DNA of 40,251 nucleotides, from assembly GCA_947627755.1 (NCBI GenBank), contig CANQXD010000012.1, positions 1-40,251 of the forward strand, in the 5' to 3' direction. The DNA is from an uncultured Clostridia bacterium (lineage in GTDB: Bacteria > Bacillota > Clostridia > TANB77 > CAG-508). The notes under the pieces are model-generated. The model was not told where the DNA came from. It saw only the letters and a program-made list of their open reading frames with translations, and did not search any database. Positions 7,622-17,800 of the stretch are shown piece by piece. Each line of letters opens with the position of its first letter. Within the stretch, counting starts at the first letter, position 1. The position numbers were made by a program, and so were the translations under genes.

Positions 7622-9400
7622 ATGGTACGATATAGTGATGAGTTAATTGATGAAATAAGAAACAGAAATGATATAGTAGATATCATATCACAATATGTAG
7701 TATTAAAAAGAAGTGGTCGAAACTTTTTTGGATTGTGTCCATTCCATAAAGAGAAATCACCTTCTTTTTCTGTATCGCCAGATAAGCAAATTTTCCATTG
7801 CTTTGGCTGTGGTGTTGGCGGAAATGTATTTCATTTTTTAAGCAAAATTGAAAACTTAAGCTTTAAAGAAACCATTGAAATGCTGGCAGAAAAATCAGGC
7901 ATAGAACTTCCTACTCTAGAAGGAGGAGAAGATGCAAAACTTTTACAATTAAAAGCAAAAGTTTATGAAATAAATCAATTAACAGCACAATTTTATCATG
8001 AAAATTTATATAAACCATCAGCAAAGCCTGCACAAGAATATGTCAAAAAAAGAAAACTAGATAACAATACTTTAAAAAACTTTTTAATAGGCTATTCAGG
8101 TACCTATAACGAATTATATACTATGCTAAAAGAAAAAGGTTTTACGGAAGAAGAAATATTAGCCTCTAGTTTAGTAAATAAAACACCAGAAGGAAAATTT
8201 GTAGACCGCTTTCGTAAAAGGCTCATGTTTCCAATTCAAGATACAAGAAATAGAGTCATTGCCTTTGGCGGCAGAGTGTTAGACGATAGTAAGCCAAAAT
8301 ATATCAATTCACCAGAAAACATTGTATATAGCAAAGGAAGGCATTTATTTGGGCTAAATGTTGCAAAAAAAGGTGATTTAAAGAAAATTATCATAGTAGA
8401 AGGCTATATGGATGCCATTTCACTGCATCAAAGAGGAATTACCAATGCAGTTGCTTCTTTAGGAACAGCTATGACTGAGGCCCAAGGAAGGCTTCTTCGC
8501 AAAAGTAGTGAGCAAGTTATTATTGGCTACGATTCCGACGGAGCAGGACAAGCAGCCACAATGCGTGGGCTAGAAATTTTGCAAGGAATGGGATGTGATA
8601 TTCGTATTTTACAAATAGAAGGAGCAAAAGATCCAGACGAATTTGTAGTAAAATATGGTCCAGAGCGTTTTCAAAAACAAGTAGAAAAAGCCATCTCTTT
8701 AGTTGAGTATAAAATAAAAGTATTAAGAAATACGCTAGATATTGAACATCCAAATGACAAAATAAAATTCTTAAAAGAAATTGCAAAAGTCCTTTCAAAA
8801 ATAGATAATGAAATTGAAAGAGAAGTTTATGTAGAAAAAATAGCATTAGAATACAAAATTTCAAAAGAAGCCATTTATGCAGAAATGAATAAATTACAAA
8901 ATACAAATGGGACAAGCAAAATTTTAGAAAAAGCAAAACCAAAATTAGAGCTAAACAAAGTGCAACAAAACGAAAATCAAAACGACAAAAGAGAAAAATT
9001 AATAATTTATCTTTTAATAAATTATCCAGAGCAATCATATCCAAAGTTAAAAGAACAAATTTCATGTGAAAATATTACAAATCCTAGAAACCAAACAATC
9101 ATAAAAAAATTGTATGAAGAATTCGAAAAAGGAAATATTAATACTAATTATGTATTAGATTGGTTTGAAGATGAAGAAATAATTAATGAAATTTCATGGA
9201 TTTTAGCTTATGATTTTGAAATTACAGAAGTAGGAAAATGCATAGAAGATATTTTGAAATTATATGCAAAAGAAAAAGTTATTTTAGAAAGAAATGAAAT
9301 TATAAAACAACTAGAACAAGAAGGTTTATCTAAAGAGCAAAAAGAAGAATTAGAAACAAGATTAAATAGCATTATTATTCAGTTGGCAAAAATGAAATAG
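7622..9400 (+). CDS. dnaG: DNA primase
   Basis: The primase makes RNA primers at the replication fork. The CHC2 zinc finger has C39, H42, C60 and C63 (CPFH...HCFGC). The catalytic core has a Toprim domain with EGYMD at about 260 and DSDGAG at about 304. The C-terminal part (about 430-592) is helical and divergent, as expected for the DnaB-interaction domain. The 592 residues are the normal length. AAAGG lies about 9 nt before the ATG. The stop overlaps the ribosome binding site of rpoD, giving the classic dnaG-rpoD operon. Confidence 0.95.
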   Translation: MVRYSDELIDEIRNRNDIVDIISQYVVLKRSGRNFFGLCPFHKEKSPSFSVSPDKQIFHCFGCGVGGNVFHFLSKIENLSFKETIEMLAEKSGIELPTLEGGEDAKLLQLKAKVYEINQLTAQFYHENLYKPSAKPAQEYVKKRKLDNNTLKNFLIGYSGTYNELYTMLKEKGFTEEEILASSLVNKTPEGKFVDRFRKRLMFPIQDTRNRVIAFGGRVLDDSKPKYINSPENIVYSKGRHLFGLNVAKKGDLKKIIIVEGYMDAISLHQRGITNAVASLGTAMTEAQGRLLRKSSEQVIIGYDSDGAGQAATMRGLEILQGMGCDIRILQIEGAKDPDEFVVKYGPERFQKQVEKAISLVEYKIKVLRNTLDIEHPNDKIKFLKEIAKVLSKIDNEIEREVYVEKIALEYKISKEAIYAEMNKLQNTNGTSKILEKAKPKLELNKVQQNENQNDKREKLIIYLLINYPEQSYPKLKEQISCENITNPRNQTIIKKLYEEFEKGNINTNYVLDWFEDEEIINEISWILAYDFEITEVGKCIEDILKLYAKEKVILERNEIIKQLEQEGLSKEQKEELETRLNSIIIQLAKMK

Positions 9401-9412
9401 GAGGGATTATCA

Positions 9413-10891
9413 GTGAAAAAAACTGAAAAATCAGAAGTAGAAGAAGTAAAAACAAAAAGCAAAAAGAAAGCATTAGAAGAAGTAAAGACAGAAAATAAGA
9501 AAACAGATAAAGAGAAAAAAGAAACAGAAACAAAAAAAGCAACTTCTAAAAAGGTAGAAAAAGAAGTTGAAAAGAAAGTAAGTAAAGCAAAAGATACTGA
9601 AAAGAAAAGTAAAGAAAATAGTAAAGCAAAAGATACCGAAAAGAAAAATGAAGAAAATAGTAAAACAAAAAAAGCAGATAACAAAAAAGAAGAAAAGGAA
9701 AGTATTGAAAAAACAGCAAAAAAGGCAGACAATAAAGTAGAAAAACAAGTTACAGATAATACAAATAAAATAGAAAATGCTGAATCAGAAAATAATGAAA
9801 ATAGCAAAGAAGAAAAATCTCAAGATAAAGTACAAAAAATTATTGAAAAAGCAAAAACACAAGGACAAATGACTTATGGGGAATTAGCAAGTGAGTTAGA
9901 TGATGCAAATGTAGATCAAATAGACAAAGTATTCGATGCTTTTGAAGATTTAGGTGTAGATATTTTACAGGAAGATTTAGAAGAACCAGGTATTGAAGAT
10001 TTAGAAGAAGTAGAAGATATAAAAATAGAAGAAATAGACTTAAATGCTACTTTAGATGGTGTCAATGTAGATGATCCTGTTCGTATGTATTTAAGAGAAA
10101 TTGGTAAAATTCCACTATTAAGCTATGAACAAGAATTAGAACTAGCAAAAAAAATATTAGAAGGTGACGAAGAAGCAAAACAAAAACTTGCTGAATCAAA
10201 CTTAAGATTAGTTGTTAGTATTGCTAAAAAATATGTAGGAAGAGGAATGTTATTCTTAGATTTAATTCAAGAGGGAAACATGGGATTAATTAAAGCAGTA
10301 GAAAAATTTGACTATACCAAAGGATTTAAGTTTAGTACCTATGCTACTTGGTGGATTCGTCAAGCTATTACCAGAGCAATTGCAGATCAAGCAAGAACAA
10401 TTCGTATTCCAGTACACATGGTTGAAACTATTAATAAACTAATTCGTACTTCAAGACATTTACTTCAACAATTAGGAAGAGAGCCAACCCCAGAAGAAAT
10501 TGCAAAAGAAATGGAAATTAGTGTAGAAAAAGTAATGGAAATACAAAAAATTGCACAAGACCCAGTATCATTAGAAACTCCAATAGGAGAAGAAGATGAT
10601 AGTCATTTAGGAGATTTCATTCAAGACGATGATAGTCCAGCGCCACAAGATTCAGCAGCTTACACACTTCTAAAAGAGCAATTAGAAGAAGTAATGCAAA
10701 CTTTAACACCAAGAGAAGCAAAAGTGTTAAAATTAAGATTTGGGTTAGAAGATGGAAAAGCAAGAACACTAGAAGAAGTAGGAAAAGAGTTCATGGTAAC
10801 CAGAGAAAGAATTCGTCAAATTGAAGCAAAAGCATTAAGAAAATTAAGACATCCATCACGCTCTAAAAAATTAAGAGACTATATGAATTAA
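9413..10891 (+). CDS. rpoD: primary sigma factor RpoD/SigA with long charged N-terminus
   Basis: The housekeeping sigma-70 factor. Residues 1 to about 140 are a low-complexity Lys/Glu/Ser/Asn stretch with near-repeats such as SKAKDTEKK occurring twice. Region 1.1 follows (about 145-185), then region 1.2 ([10 protein letters not shown], about 224), region 2 ([16 protein letters not shown] and [12 protein letters not shown]), region 3 and region 4 with a helix-turn-helix ([18 protein letters not shown]) to residue 492. The start is GTG, with AGGAGGG about 7 nt upstream overlapping the dnaG stop. The conserved part matches SigA of about 350 residues; the extension is the odd feature. Confidence 0.95.
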   Translation: MKKTEKSEVEEVKTKSKKKALEEVKTENKKTDKEKKETETKKATSKKVEKEVEKKVSKAKDTEKKSKENSKAKDTEKKNEENSKTKKADNKKEEKESIEKTAKKADNKVEKQVTDNTNKIENAESENNENSKEEKSQDKVQKIIEKAKTQGQMTYGELASELDDANVDQIDKVFDAFEDLGVDILQEDLEEPGIEDLEEVEDIKIEEIDLNATLDGVNVDDPVRMYLREIGKIPLLSYEQELELAKKILEGDEEAKQKLAESNLRLVVSIAKKYVGRGMLFLDLIQEGNMGLIKAVEKFDYTKGFKFSTYATWWIRQAITRAIADQARTIRIPVHMVETINKLIRTSRHLLQQLGREPTPEEIAKEMEISVEKVMEIQKIAQDPVSLETPIGEEDDSHLGDFIQDDDSPAPQDSAAYTLLKEQLEEVMQTLTPREAKVLKLRFGLEDGKARTLEEVGKEFMVTRERIRQIEAKALRKLRHPSRSKKLRDYMN

Positions 10892-10912
10892 AAGAATTTT
10901 TAAAATATTGTA

Positions 10913-10947
10913 AATCATAACCACCCGTTTTACGGGTGGTTATGATT
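10913..10947. terminator. hairpin after rpoD
   Basis: A perfect 15-bp stem with a GC-rich top (CCACCCG/CGGGTGG) and a 5-nt loop directly after rpoD. There is no real T-tract. Confidence 0.7.
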
Positions 10948-11046
10948 GGATATTATTTATAGGACTTTATTATTGTCAAAAGTCCTAACCCAGTAAGAAT
11001 TAATTAAGTACACTTTATAAAAGTATAGTATTTCTTTTTTTCCATA

Positions 11047-11267
11047 TCAATACCACTCCAATACATCATTTAACTTCTTTCTAGGTCTTTGTTTAGGATT
11101 TTCATTTGTATAACCTATAAGAATTGCTGAAATTAATTCTGTCTGTTCTTCGCAGAAGGAGCTAGTCTTGCACATTCTATTAAATCTTTGACTATTTCAT
11201 TAGAAATATCCATATTTTTAAATTTTCTAATACTTCTTCACTTTTTTATTGTTTCTTTTAATTCCAT
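11047..11267 (-). pseudogene. nitroreductase-family remnant
   Basis: Reading from the ATG at 11267 gives MELKETIKK, a TGA, then RSIRKFKNMDIS, LIECARLAPSAKNRQ, then a frame change and LIGYTNENPKQRPRKKLNDVLEWY with a stop at 11047. These are the N-terminal FMN-binding start and the C-terminal end of NfnB/RdxA-type nitroreductases, with about 100 central residues deleted. In-frame stop, frameshift and deletion together mean true decay. None of these lesions is at a CGG. The ATG overlaps the stop of the upstream amidotransferase gene (TAATG), so the two once formed an operon. Confidence 0.8.
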
Positions 11268-11959
11268 TATAAACTCCTCTTACATTCATTGATAAATTCT
11301 TCAAAAATAGTGTTCATATTTCTATCCTTTAAATATAAACTTTCTGGATGAAATCTAACACCTATATAGAATTTTTTATTTGGGGATTCAATGACATCTG
11401 GATAACCATCTTCACAAAAAGCAACTTTATCAAGCATTGGACAATCTTTTATTGTTCTTTTATGTCTAGAATTTACCATCATTTCATTTGTTTTTACTAT
11501 ATTATAAAATTTTGAATTTTCATTTATTTTAATTTTATGAACATACTCATCAAATGATTTATCATGTTTATCTGGATTAGGAATTTTATAGGTTGTTCCT
11601 CCAATAGCTCTAGCAATATTGTTTTGTCCTGCACATATTCCTAATATAGGGATATCATTATCATAACAATATCTTGCTATTATTATTTCATAATTTTCAG
11701 TTTCAGCTCCACCCTGCATTATAATTCCATTACACAATTCTATTTGAGCAATTAAATTTTCTTTTTCTTCATTTGATAAAGAATCTTTCCAATCATCTCC
11801 AGAATAGTTTATTTTGTTTTCTGTTGGTAATATTCCGATAGCTATTCCACCATTATCAAATACTGCTTGTTTTACTTCATCTCTTATAAATGTGTCTATT
11901 TTATTTGTTTTATAAGTAGCATAATGTTTTGAAACAATGCCTATAATAGGTTTATTCAT
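11267..11959 (-). CDS. class I glutamine amidotransferase, peptidase C26 type
   Basis: A 230-residue protein of the gamma-glutamyl-gamma-aminobutyrate hydrolase (PuuD-like) family. It starts KPIIGIVSKHY, has the nucleophile elbow GICAGQN with C109, and the His/Glu pair in RFHPES (H204, E206). A triad like this hydrolyses gamma-glutamyl amides. The exact substrate cannot be told from the sequence. AAGGAGAAA precedes the ATG at about 10 nt. The downstream operon partner is a dead nitroreductase. Confidence 0.85.
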   Translation of the reverse strand: MNKPIIGIVSKHYATYKTNKIDTFIRDEVKQAVFDNGGIAIGILPTENKINYSGDDWKDSLSNEEKENLIAQIELCNGIIMQGGAETENYEIIIARYCYDNDIPILGICAGQNNIARAIGGTTYKIPNPDKHDKSFDEYVHKIKINENSKFYNIVKTNEMMVNSRHKRTIKDCPMLDKVAFCEDGYPDVIESPNKKFYIGVRFHPESLYLKDRNMNTIFEEFINECKRSL

Positions 11960-12474
11960 ATCTACATTTCTCCTTTTCCTTACAATATAATATCATATTA
12001 AGTTACTTTTTACAATGAAGGTATGTGAGATTTCGACAGATTTATTGAAAAATAGAAATATTGATTATATATATAATTTGCCATACATTATGGTAACTGA
12101 AAAAATAAATATAAATGACACATATAAAAATTAGATATATAGTAAAAAGTTTGAATCTAGCAGACAATTACAAAGAAATCAATCGGATATGTAATAGATA
12201 AAATTAGATAATTTATGAGCTCTCTGCTAGAAGCCCAACTAGGCATCTTTACAAAACGTAGTTTTGAAAGTGTCATAGTGGGTTACATACTTTTGTTAAA
12301 AAGTTATGTAATAGCCCTAAGTTATTGCTTACTTAACTACATACTGAGAAAAACAATATTGAACAAGAATAAAACAAATTATTTAGTGTACTTAACTAAA
12401 TCGTTTTCCCATCTGAGTTTTGACCAATGGTACAAAACTCGGGGGATAATGTAATACATACTGAAAATAAAAAT
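11960..12474. other. gene-poor stretch with structured segment
   Basis: No confident gene lies here. A 39-codon ORF at 12015-12134 (MKVCEISTDLLKNR..., with IDYIYNLPYI) has no ribosome binding site. It reads like a coding remnant and may continue in another frame to about 12200. From about 12215 to 12455 there are stacked hairpins: CTTTACAAAAC/GTTTTGAAAG near 12250-12275, GGGTTACATA/TATGTAATAGCCC near 12282-12318, and CCC-GAGTTTTG/CAAAACTC-GGG at 12408-12444. A 79-codon ORF over this part has no ribosome binding site and is probably chance. The segment may be an unrecognised structured RNA or a remnant of a mobile element. Confidence 0.4.
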
Positions 12475-12480
12475 AAAAAA

Positions 12481-12508
12481 TACCACTCTTTTTCAGAATG
12501 GTATTTTT
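12481..12508. terminator. terminator after tRNA-Met
   Basis: TACCACTC/GAATGGTA stem (one G-T pair) with A-run and T-run flanks. It is oriented to end the minus-strand tRNA transcript. Confidence 0.7.
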
Positions 12509-12543
12509 ACTATCTATTCTAAAAGCTTGAACAGATACTTATT

Positions 12544-12620
12544 TGGTAGCGAGAAGTGGATTCGAACCACCGACCTGTCGGGTATGAACCGAATGCTCTA
12601 GCCAGCTGAGCTATCTCGCC
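12544..12620 (-). tRNA. tRNA-Met (CAU), elongator
   Basis: A full cloverleaf on the minus strand. The acceptor GGCGAGA pairs with TCTCGCT, the D-stem is GCTC/GAGC, the anticodon loop is TTCATAC with anticodon CAT, and the T-arm is GGTGG-TTCGAAT-CCACT. A73 and an encoded CCA follow. The first pair is G-T, not the C-A mismatch of initiators, and the body resembles Firmicute elongator tRNA-Met, not tRNA-Ile2. Confidence 0.95.
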
Positions 12621-12681
12621 ATATATGCCTTAAACAAGACAAGTATTATTATAATAGCAATTGTTCATTTTGTCAAGAAAA

Positions 12682-12709
12682 AAAGAACAATTTTTCAAAA
12701 TTGTTCTTT
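12682..12709 (-). terminator. terminator of the 131-residue gene
   Basis: A 13-bp AT-rich stem (12682-12694 with 12697-12709). On the minus strand it is followed by a T-rich run (TTTTTTTC). Confidence 0.75.
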
Positions 12710-12714
12710 ATAAG

Positions 12715-13110
12715 TTAATGTTCTATATCAAAATCATCTTGTATTCTTGAGATTCTACTGCTTCTTGAATCTTCTTTATTTTGTGTAGCAATTGGTTGAA
12801 TAGTTGTAGAAACGTTATTTTCTATAGTAACTTGCTTTTTAGATTGTTTTGCCTGTTTTTTAGGAGCACTAGGAATACCTATACTATTATGATAATTTTC
12901 AGCTTTTTGTTCAATAGATTGTGCGCTTTTATTTAATTCTTTAATAATAGAAAGTTCTTCCTCAGAAGTAGCGTTTTGCTCTAAATATTCAAAATTTTCA
13001 TTCTCTTGTGCTTCTTCTACAGTTCCCATAATAATAGAAAGAAGATTTTTTAATTCTTCTTGCACTTGCTGGAATCTTGAATTAGATGAATGAGTTGCGG
13101 TATGTTTCAT
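12715..13110 (-). CDS. coiled-coil protein, unknown
   Basis: A 131-residue soluble, Glu/Gln/Ser-rich protein. A helical, coiled-coil-like part covers about residues 10-70, followed by a basic Lys/Gln linker and a Ser/Arg-rich tail ending DDFDIEH. I do not recognise it. The start is unusual: the only good ribosome binding site (AAAGGAG, 13147-13153) is about 36 nt from the ATG, with a hairpin (13120-13143) between them. An in-frame TAA just upstream rules out an earlier start. The gene has its own terminator. Confidence 0.65.
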   Translation of the reverse strand: MKHTATHSSNSRFQQVQEELKNLLSIIMGTVEEAQENENFEYLEQNATSEEELSIIKELNKSAQSIEQKAENYHNSIGIPSAPKKQAKQSKKQVTIENNVSTTIQPIATQNKEDSRSSRISRIQDDFDIEH

Positions 13111-13269
13111 AATTTCATTTTCTTAAGCACAAAGTGCTAAGAAGTTCTCCTTTCTTTTAATTCTTTTCTAACGCATTATTATAATAACACAAATATAAGA
13201 AAAAATCAATACATTTTAGAAATTTTTATATAAACTAGTGCATGAATAATAGTATAAAAATAAAAGAGC

Positions 13270-13506
13270 CTATTCGACTCTTCTTTCCGTTCTACTTTCT
13301 CGTCCGTTTAATTTTTCATATTCCTTACATTTGATTTTATATTCTAATTGCTGTGTTAAGTAACGATAGTACATATAACCCTGCTCATATTGCATCACAG
13401 GATTAAAAGCATTATCAAACATTGAAGGATCGTAATTTTCATAAGGAGGGTAGGGTGGGTATCCATAAAAGCCACCAAAATTATTATAATCTGTATTTTT
13501 TTCCAA
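13270..13506 (-). CDS. small Tyr/Pro-rich protein, unknown
   Basis: About 78 residues with a TTG start 6 nt after AGAGGTGA. A GTG at 13515 is in frame but lies inside the ribosome binding site. The N-terminal half is rich in Gly, Tyr and Pro (GFYGYPPYPPYENYDPS) and the C-terminus is helical and charged. Such Tyr/Pro-rich small proteins next to a sporulation gene could be spore-coat components, but this is a guess from composition and neighbourhood. Confidence 0.5.
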   Translation of the reverse strand: MEKNTDYNNFGGFYGYPPYPPYENYDPSMFDNAFNPVMQYEQGYMYYRYLTQQLEYKIKCKEYEKLNGRESRTERRVE

Positions 13507-13612
13507 AAAAATCACCTCTTTTTTCTATATGTATGAAGAAAAAAGAAAAATATGCGTTTTATATAGTAAATATGGCAAGCCTTAGATTTTCTGAAAATTT
13601 CCATTTGTTATT

Positions 13613-14689
13613 TTATAAATTAAAATTAAAAATAGGAAAATATGTTATCAAAAGGAAAGTATAAAAAGCAGCTAAAACGCCATGTAACAATTTTCCCACA
13701 AAATAAGACTTAATAGACAAATTTGATTTTGCAATAATGCTATATACCTGCAATAAAACAGAGAAGCCACCAAATCCTAATAAAAAAGCACTTAAAATAA
13801 TGTTAATAGAAATTTCTTTGCAAGCAATTAAAGAAATTTGAGTAAGACCATTGGTTAGTTCCAAAATACCACTAATAAGGGAAGTAGAAAAGCGTAAATC
13901 AGAAATGCCTAACATACTAAGAAATGGAGTAAGTAAATTTCCTAGTATAGTAATTACATTGCTACTTTTTAAAATAGATAAAATTACACTAAAAAGAACA
14001 ACAAAACCACCTATCATAACAACAGTCTTTATACTAGATAAAATACTTCTACCTAAAATATCTCCTAAATTAGAAAAATTTACTTCTTCTTTTTTACTAT
14101 TTGACGTAGAAAAACTTTTCAAGGAAGAATTATTCTTTCCTTTCCAAAAGCGAAACAAAATTCCTACGCTAATACAAGCAAGAATATGTGTAAAAAGTAA
14201 CAAAAATCCAATAGTGCTATTGCCAAACAAACTAATTCCAACAGTTCCTAAAATAAAAAGAGGACCAGAATTATTAGTAAAGGCAAGCATACGCTCTGCC
14301 TCTTCTTCAGTGCAAAGACCTTGCTCTTTCAAATTAACTACAATTTTAGCGCCAGTAGGGTAACCACTAATAATTCCCATTAAAAGTGCATAACTACCAA
14401 TACCAGGAACATTAAAAATAGGTCTCATAATAGGATTTAATAGCTTGCCCAATTTATTTACCACATTTGTATAGCTTAACAATTCTGTTGCAATAAAAAA
14501 AGGAAGAAGGGAAGGAACGACGTTATTTGCCCAAAGCAAAAGACCTTCTTTTGCGGCGGCTAAATTGTTTTTTGAAAAAATAACAAGACAAATAGTAAAA
14601 AGGCAAAAAATAGCAGGCAAAATATTTCTTCGAATCGATAAAAAAATAAACTTGTATCCAATATTCCTATTTACATTTGCATTTTGCAT
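13613..14689 (-). CDS. ylbJ: sporulation integral membrane protein YlbJ
   Basis: A 358-residue polytopic membrane protein with the YlbJ hallmarks LLLWANNVVPSLLPFFIATELL, IISGYPTGAKIVVNL and LAFTNNSGPLFILGTVGIS. In Bacillus subtilis ylbJ is a mother-cell sporulation gene of the sigma-E regulon with a nucleoside/Gate-like fold. Eight or more hydrophobic segments are visible, with a hydrophilic Ser/Lys/Asn loop around residues 185-205. AAAGGA lies 11 nt before the ATG. It is divergent from mfd. Its presence argues that the organism belongs to a spore-forming lineage. Confidence 0.9.
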   Translation of the reverse strand: MQNANVNRNIGYKFIFLSIRRNILPAIFCLFTICLVIFSKNNLAAAKEGLLLWANNVVPSLLPFFIATELLSYTNVVNKLGKLLNPIMRPIFNVPGIGSYALLMGIISGYPTGAKIVVNLKEQGLCTEEEAERMLAFTNNSGPLFILGTVGISLFGNSTIGFLLLFTHILACISVGILFRFWKGKNNSSLKSFSTSNSKKEEVNFSNLGDILGRSILSSIKTVVMIGGFVVLFSVILSILKSSNVITILGNLLTPFLSMLGISDLRFSTSLISGILELTNGLTQISLIACKEISINIILSAFLLGFGGFSVLLQVYSIIAKSNLSIKSYFVGKLLHGVLAAFYTFLLITYFPIFNFNL

Positions 14690-14879
14690 AAAAATTCAGT
14701 CCTTTCCTATTCAACTCACTATTACATTTTATGAAAGAAAGGACAAAATTATGTTAGGATGAAAAAATTTTAACAACCCTGTCCCAAATTGTCCTTAATT
14801 GGAAAAAAATTTTAAAAACCTATTTTAAAATAAGCAAAAATACGATATAATAATAGAAATGAGTAAGAGGAGAAAAAAG

Positions 14880-17800
14880 ATGAATGCTATTATATCAGAA
14901 CTAATAAAACTCCCAAAATTTCAAGATTATTTGCAAGAAATACAAGAAAAACATAGCCCGGTTACTTCAATATCGGGCTTATCTGACGTGGGAAAAGTAC
15001 AATACATATATGCCACAAAAGAAGCAATCAATCGTCCTATTTGCATAGTAACTTACAATGAAATACAAGCAAAAAAACTAATAGAAGACTTAAAATACTT
15101 TGCAAAGGAATTTGAAACTATTTATTATTTCCCTAAAAAAGAAATAGCAACTTATGACTACGTTTTAGAGAGCAAAGACTTGCTATATAGCAGAATTGAT
15201 GTATTAAACAAATTGGAGCAAAATAAAGTCAAAATTGTGGTAACCACCATAGAAGCAATGATGCAAAAAATGATAGCAAAATCTACTTTATATGAGCACA
15301 AGCTAGAAATGAAAGTAGGCAAAAACTATTCTTTAGAAGAAATCAAGCAAACACTAATCCATTTAGGCTATGAAAGAAGCGATTTAGTAGAAGGAAAAGG
15401 ACAATTTAGCTTAAGAGGAGATATTTTGGATATTGCACTTTCTGAAAAAGAAGGTGTCCGTGTTGAATTTTGGGGAGAAGAAATTGACTCCATTCGTAAA
15501 TTTAATCTATCTTCACAACGTTCTACAGATATGATAGAAAAAATTGAAATTATGCCAGCACACGAGTTAATTTTGGGAAAAGATTTACAATTAGTTGTAA
15601 AAGAAATAGAAGAAGGAAAATTAGATTTTAACGAAGAAATTGAAGAAAGAGTTAATATAAAAAAAGAATATAAACAAAAATTAGAAGAAATAAAAAATCA
15701 AGATATTGCTCTAATTGAAGCAAATGACTATCTTAGCAAAATGGACAAATATTTTAACTACTTCTATGAAAAACAACAAAATTTTATGGACTATTTAGAA
15801 AAAGATTTCTTAATAATTTTTGATGAACTATCAAAAGTAAAGCAAAGAGAAGAAAATATCTTAATGGAAAATCGAAATTTAATGAAAGCTTTGCTAGAAA
15901 AAGAAAAATACATTCCACAGTCCATTCAAAACTTAGAAAAAATAGAATATGTTAGAGAAGATAAGCAAATACTATATTTAGAAAAACAAGACTTTGGCAT
16001 AGCAAAAGTTGCACCCGTTAAATTTCAATTTTCATATAGAGATGTAAACTATTATAAAAGTGAAATGGAACTTCTAATAGGAGATTTCATTAAATGGCTT
16101 AATGATAAAAAGAAAGTAGTTGTTCTTGCAGGAAATGAAGAAGAAACAGAAAAATTTATTAAACTACTAGAAGAAAAGGAAGTACCATATAAAAAGCAAA
16201 ACTTAAATCAAATATCTAATTTAGAAATGTACCAAAAGGGACAGATATACCAAAAGGAAACGTCCCCAAAGGTACCCCAAAAGGTAATTGTGTCACAAGG
16301 AAGGTTAAGCGAAGGCTTTGAATGCTATGATTTGAATTTAGTAGTGATAACAGGTGAAGATTTATTTACTTCTAATGTGAAAAAAAGAAGAAAGTTAAGT
16401 AGTAGTTTTAAAGAAGGCGAAAAGATTGTTTTTGCCGATTTAAAAATAGGCGATTATGTAGTGCACAAAAGCCATGGTATTGGTCAATTTGTGGGAGTAA
16501 ATACATTAAAAGCAGATGGCATTGTAAAAGATTATATTAAAATTCGTTATCGTAATGATGATATGCTTTATATTCCTACTAACGACTTAGATAGTATTCG
16601 AAAATATATTGGTGGAGGAGAGGCCACTCCTAAAATTAATAAATTAGGAAGCAAAGAATGGGAAAATACCAAAGCAAAAGTAAAGAAAAATTTACAAGAA
16701 GTGGCAAAAGAGCTTATTGAACTTTATGCAAAGAGGCAAAGCATAAAAGGGTATGCTTTTTCAAAAGATACCGAGTGGCAAAAGCAATTTGAAGATAGCT
16801 TTCCTTATGTAGAAACAGATGACCAACTTCGTTGTATTGAAGAAACTAAAAAAGACATGGAAGCACCCCGCCCAATGGATAGACTTTTATGTGGAGATGT
16901 AGGTTATGGAAAAACAGAAGTTGCTATTCGAGCAGCTTTTAAAGCCGTAATGGATCAAAAACAAGTAGCTTATTTAGTTCCTACTACAGTTCTTGCTAAT
17001 CAACAGTATGAAAGTTTCAAAGGAAGAATGGAAAGTTTTGCTATTAGAGTAGAACTATTAAATCGTTTTCGCACGAAAAAAGAGCAAGAAGAAATTATTC
17101 GTAAGTTAAAATTAGGAGAAATTGATGTCGTTGTAGGAACACATAGACTTCTTAGCAAAGACGTAGAGTTTAAAGATTTAGGACTTCTTATTGTAGATGA
17201 GGAGCACCGCTTTGGTGTAAAAGATAAAGAAAAAATTAAACAATACAAAGCAAGTATTGATGTATTATCTATGAGTGCAACGCCAATTCCTAGAACATTG
17301 CACATGTCTATTGTAGGAGTTCGTGATATGTCGGTTATTTATGATCCACCACAAAATAGAAAGCCTGTGCAAACTTATGTATTAGAGCAAGATGAAGAAG
17401 TGGTAAAAGAAGCAATTACAAAAGAATTAGAAAGAAGCGGACAGGTATTTTATTTATACAATAAAGTTGAAGATATTGAAGCCAAAGCAGTTCAAATTGC
17501 AAATTTAGTACCAGAGGCGAAGGTTGCTTTTGCTCATGGAAAAATGAGTGGAAATGAACTAGAAGAAATCATGATGGATTTTATTAAAGGTGAGGTAAAT
17601 GTTTTAGTATGTACCACAATTTTAGAATCAGGAATCGACATTCCAAATGCTAACACCATTATTGTAGAAAATGCTGATAGATTAGGTCTAGCACAACTTT
17701 ACCAAATTCGTGGTAGAGTAGGTAGAGCAGAAAAACAAGCCTATGCCTACATTATGTATAAACGTGATAAACTACTAACAGAAGTAGCAGATAAAAGATT

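Noticed and set aside
9379..9807. Long Ser/Phe-rich ORFs on the minus strand opposite the start of rpoD
   Set aside because: They mirror the Lys/Glu-rich low-complexity codons of rpoD (AAA/GAA read backwards) and have no ribosome binding site.
12215..12454. 79-codon ORF in the gene-poor stretch
   Set aside because: No ribosome binding site, atypical composition, and it runs straight through several perfect hairpins.
12544..12620. tRNA with CAT anticodon as initiator tRNA or tRNA-Ile2
   Set aside because: There is no C1-A72 mismatch and no GGG/CCC pairs in the anticodon stem, and the sequence closely resembles Firmicute elongator tRNA-Met.
13851..14363. 170-codon ORF on the plus strand opposite ylbJ
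   Set aside because: It is a shadow of a clear YlbJ coding sequence and has no ribosome binding site.
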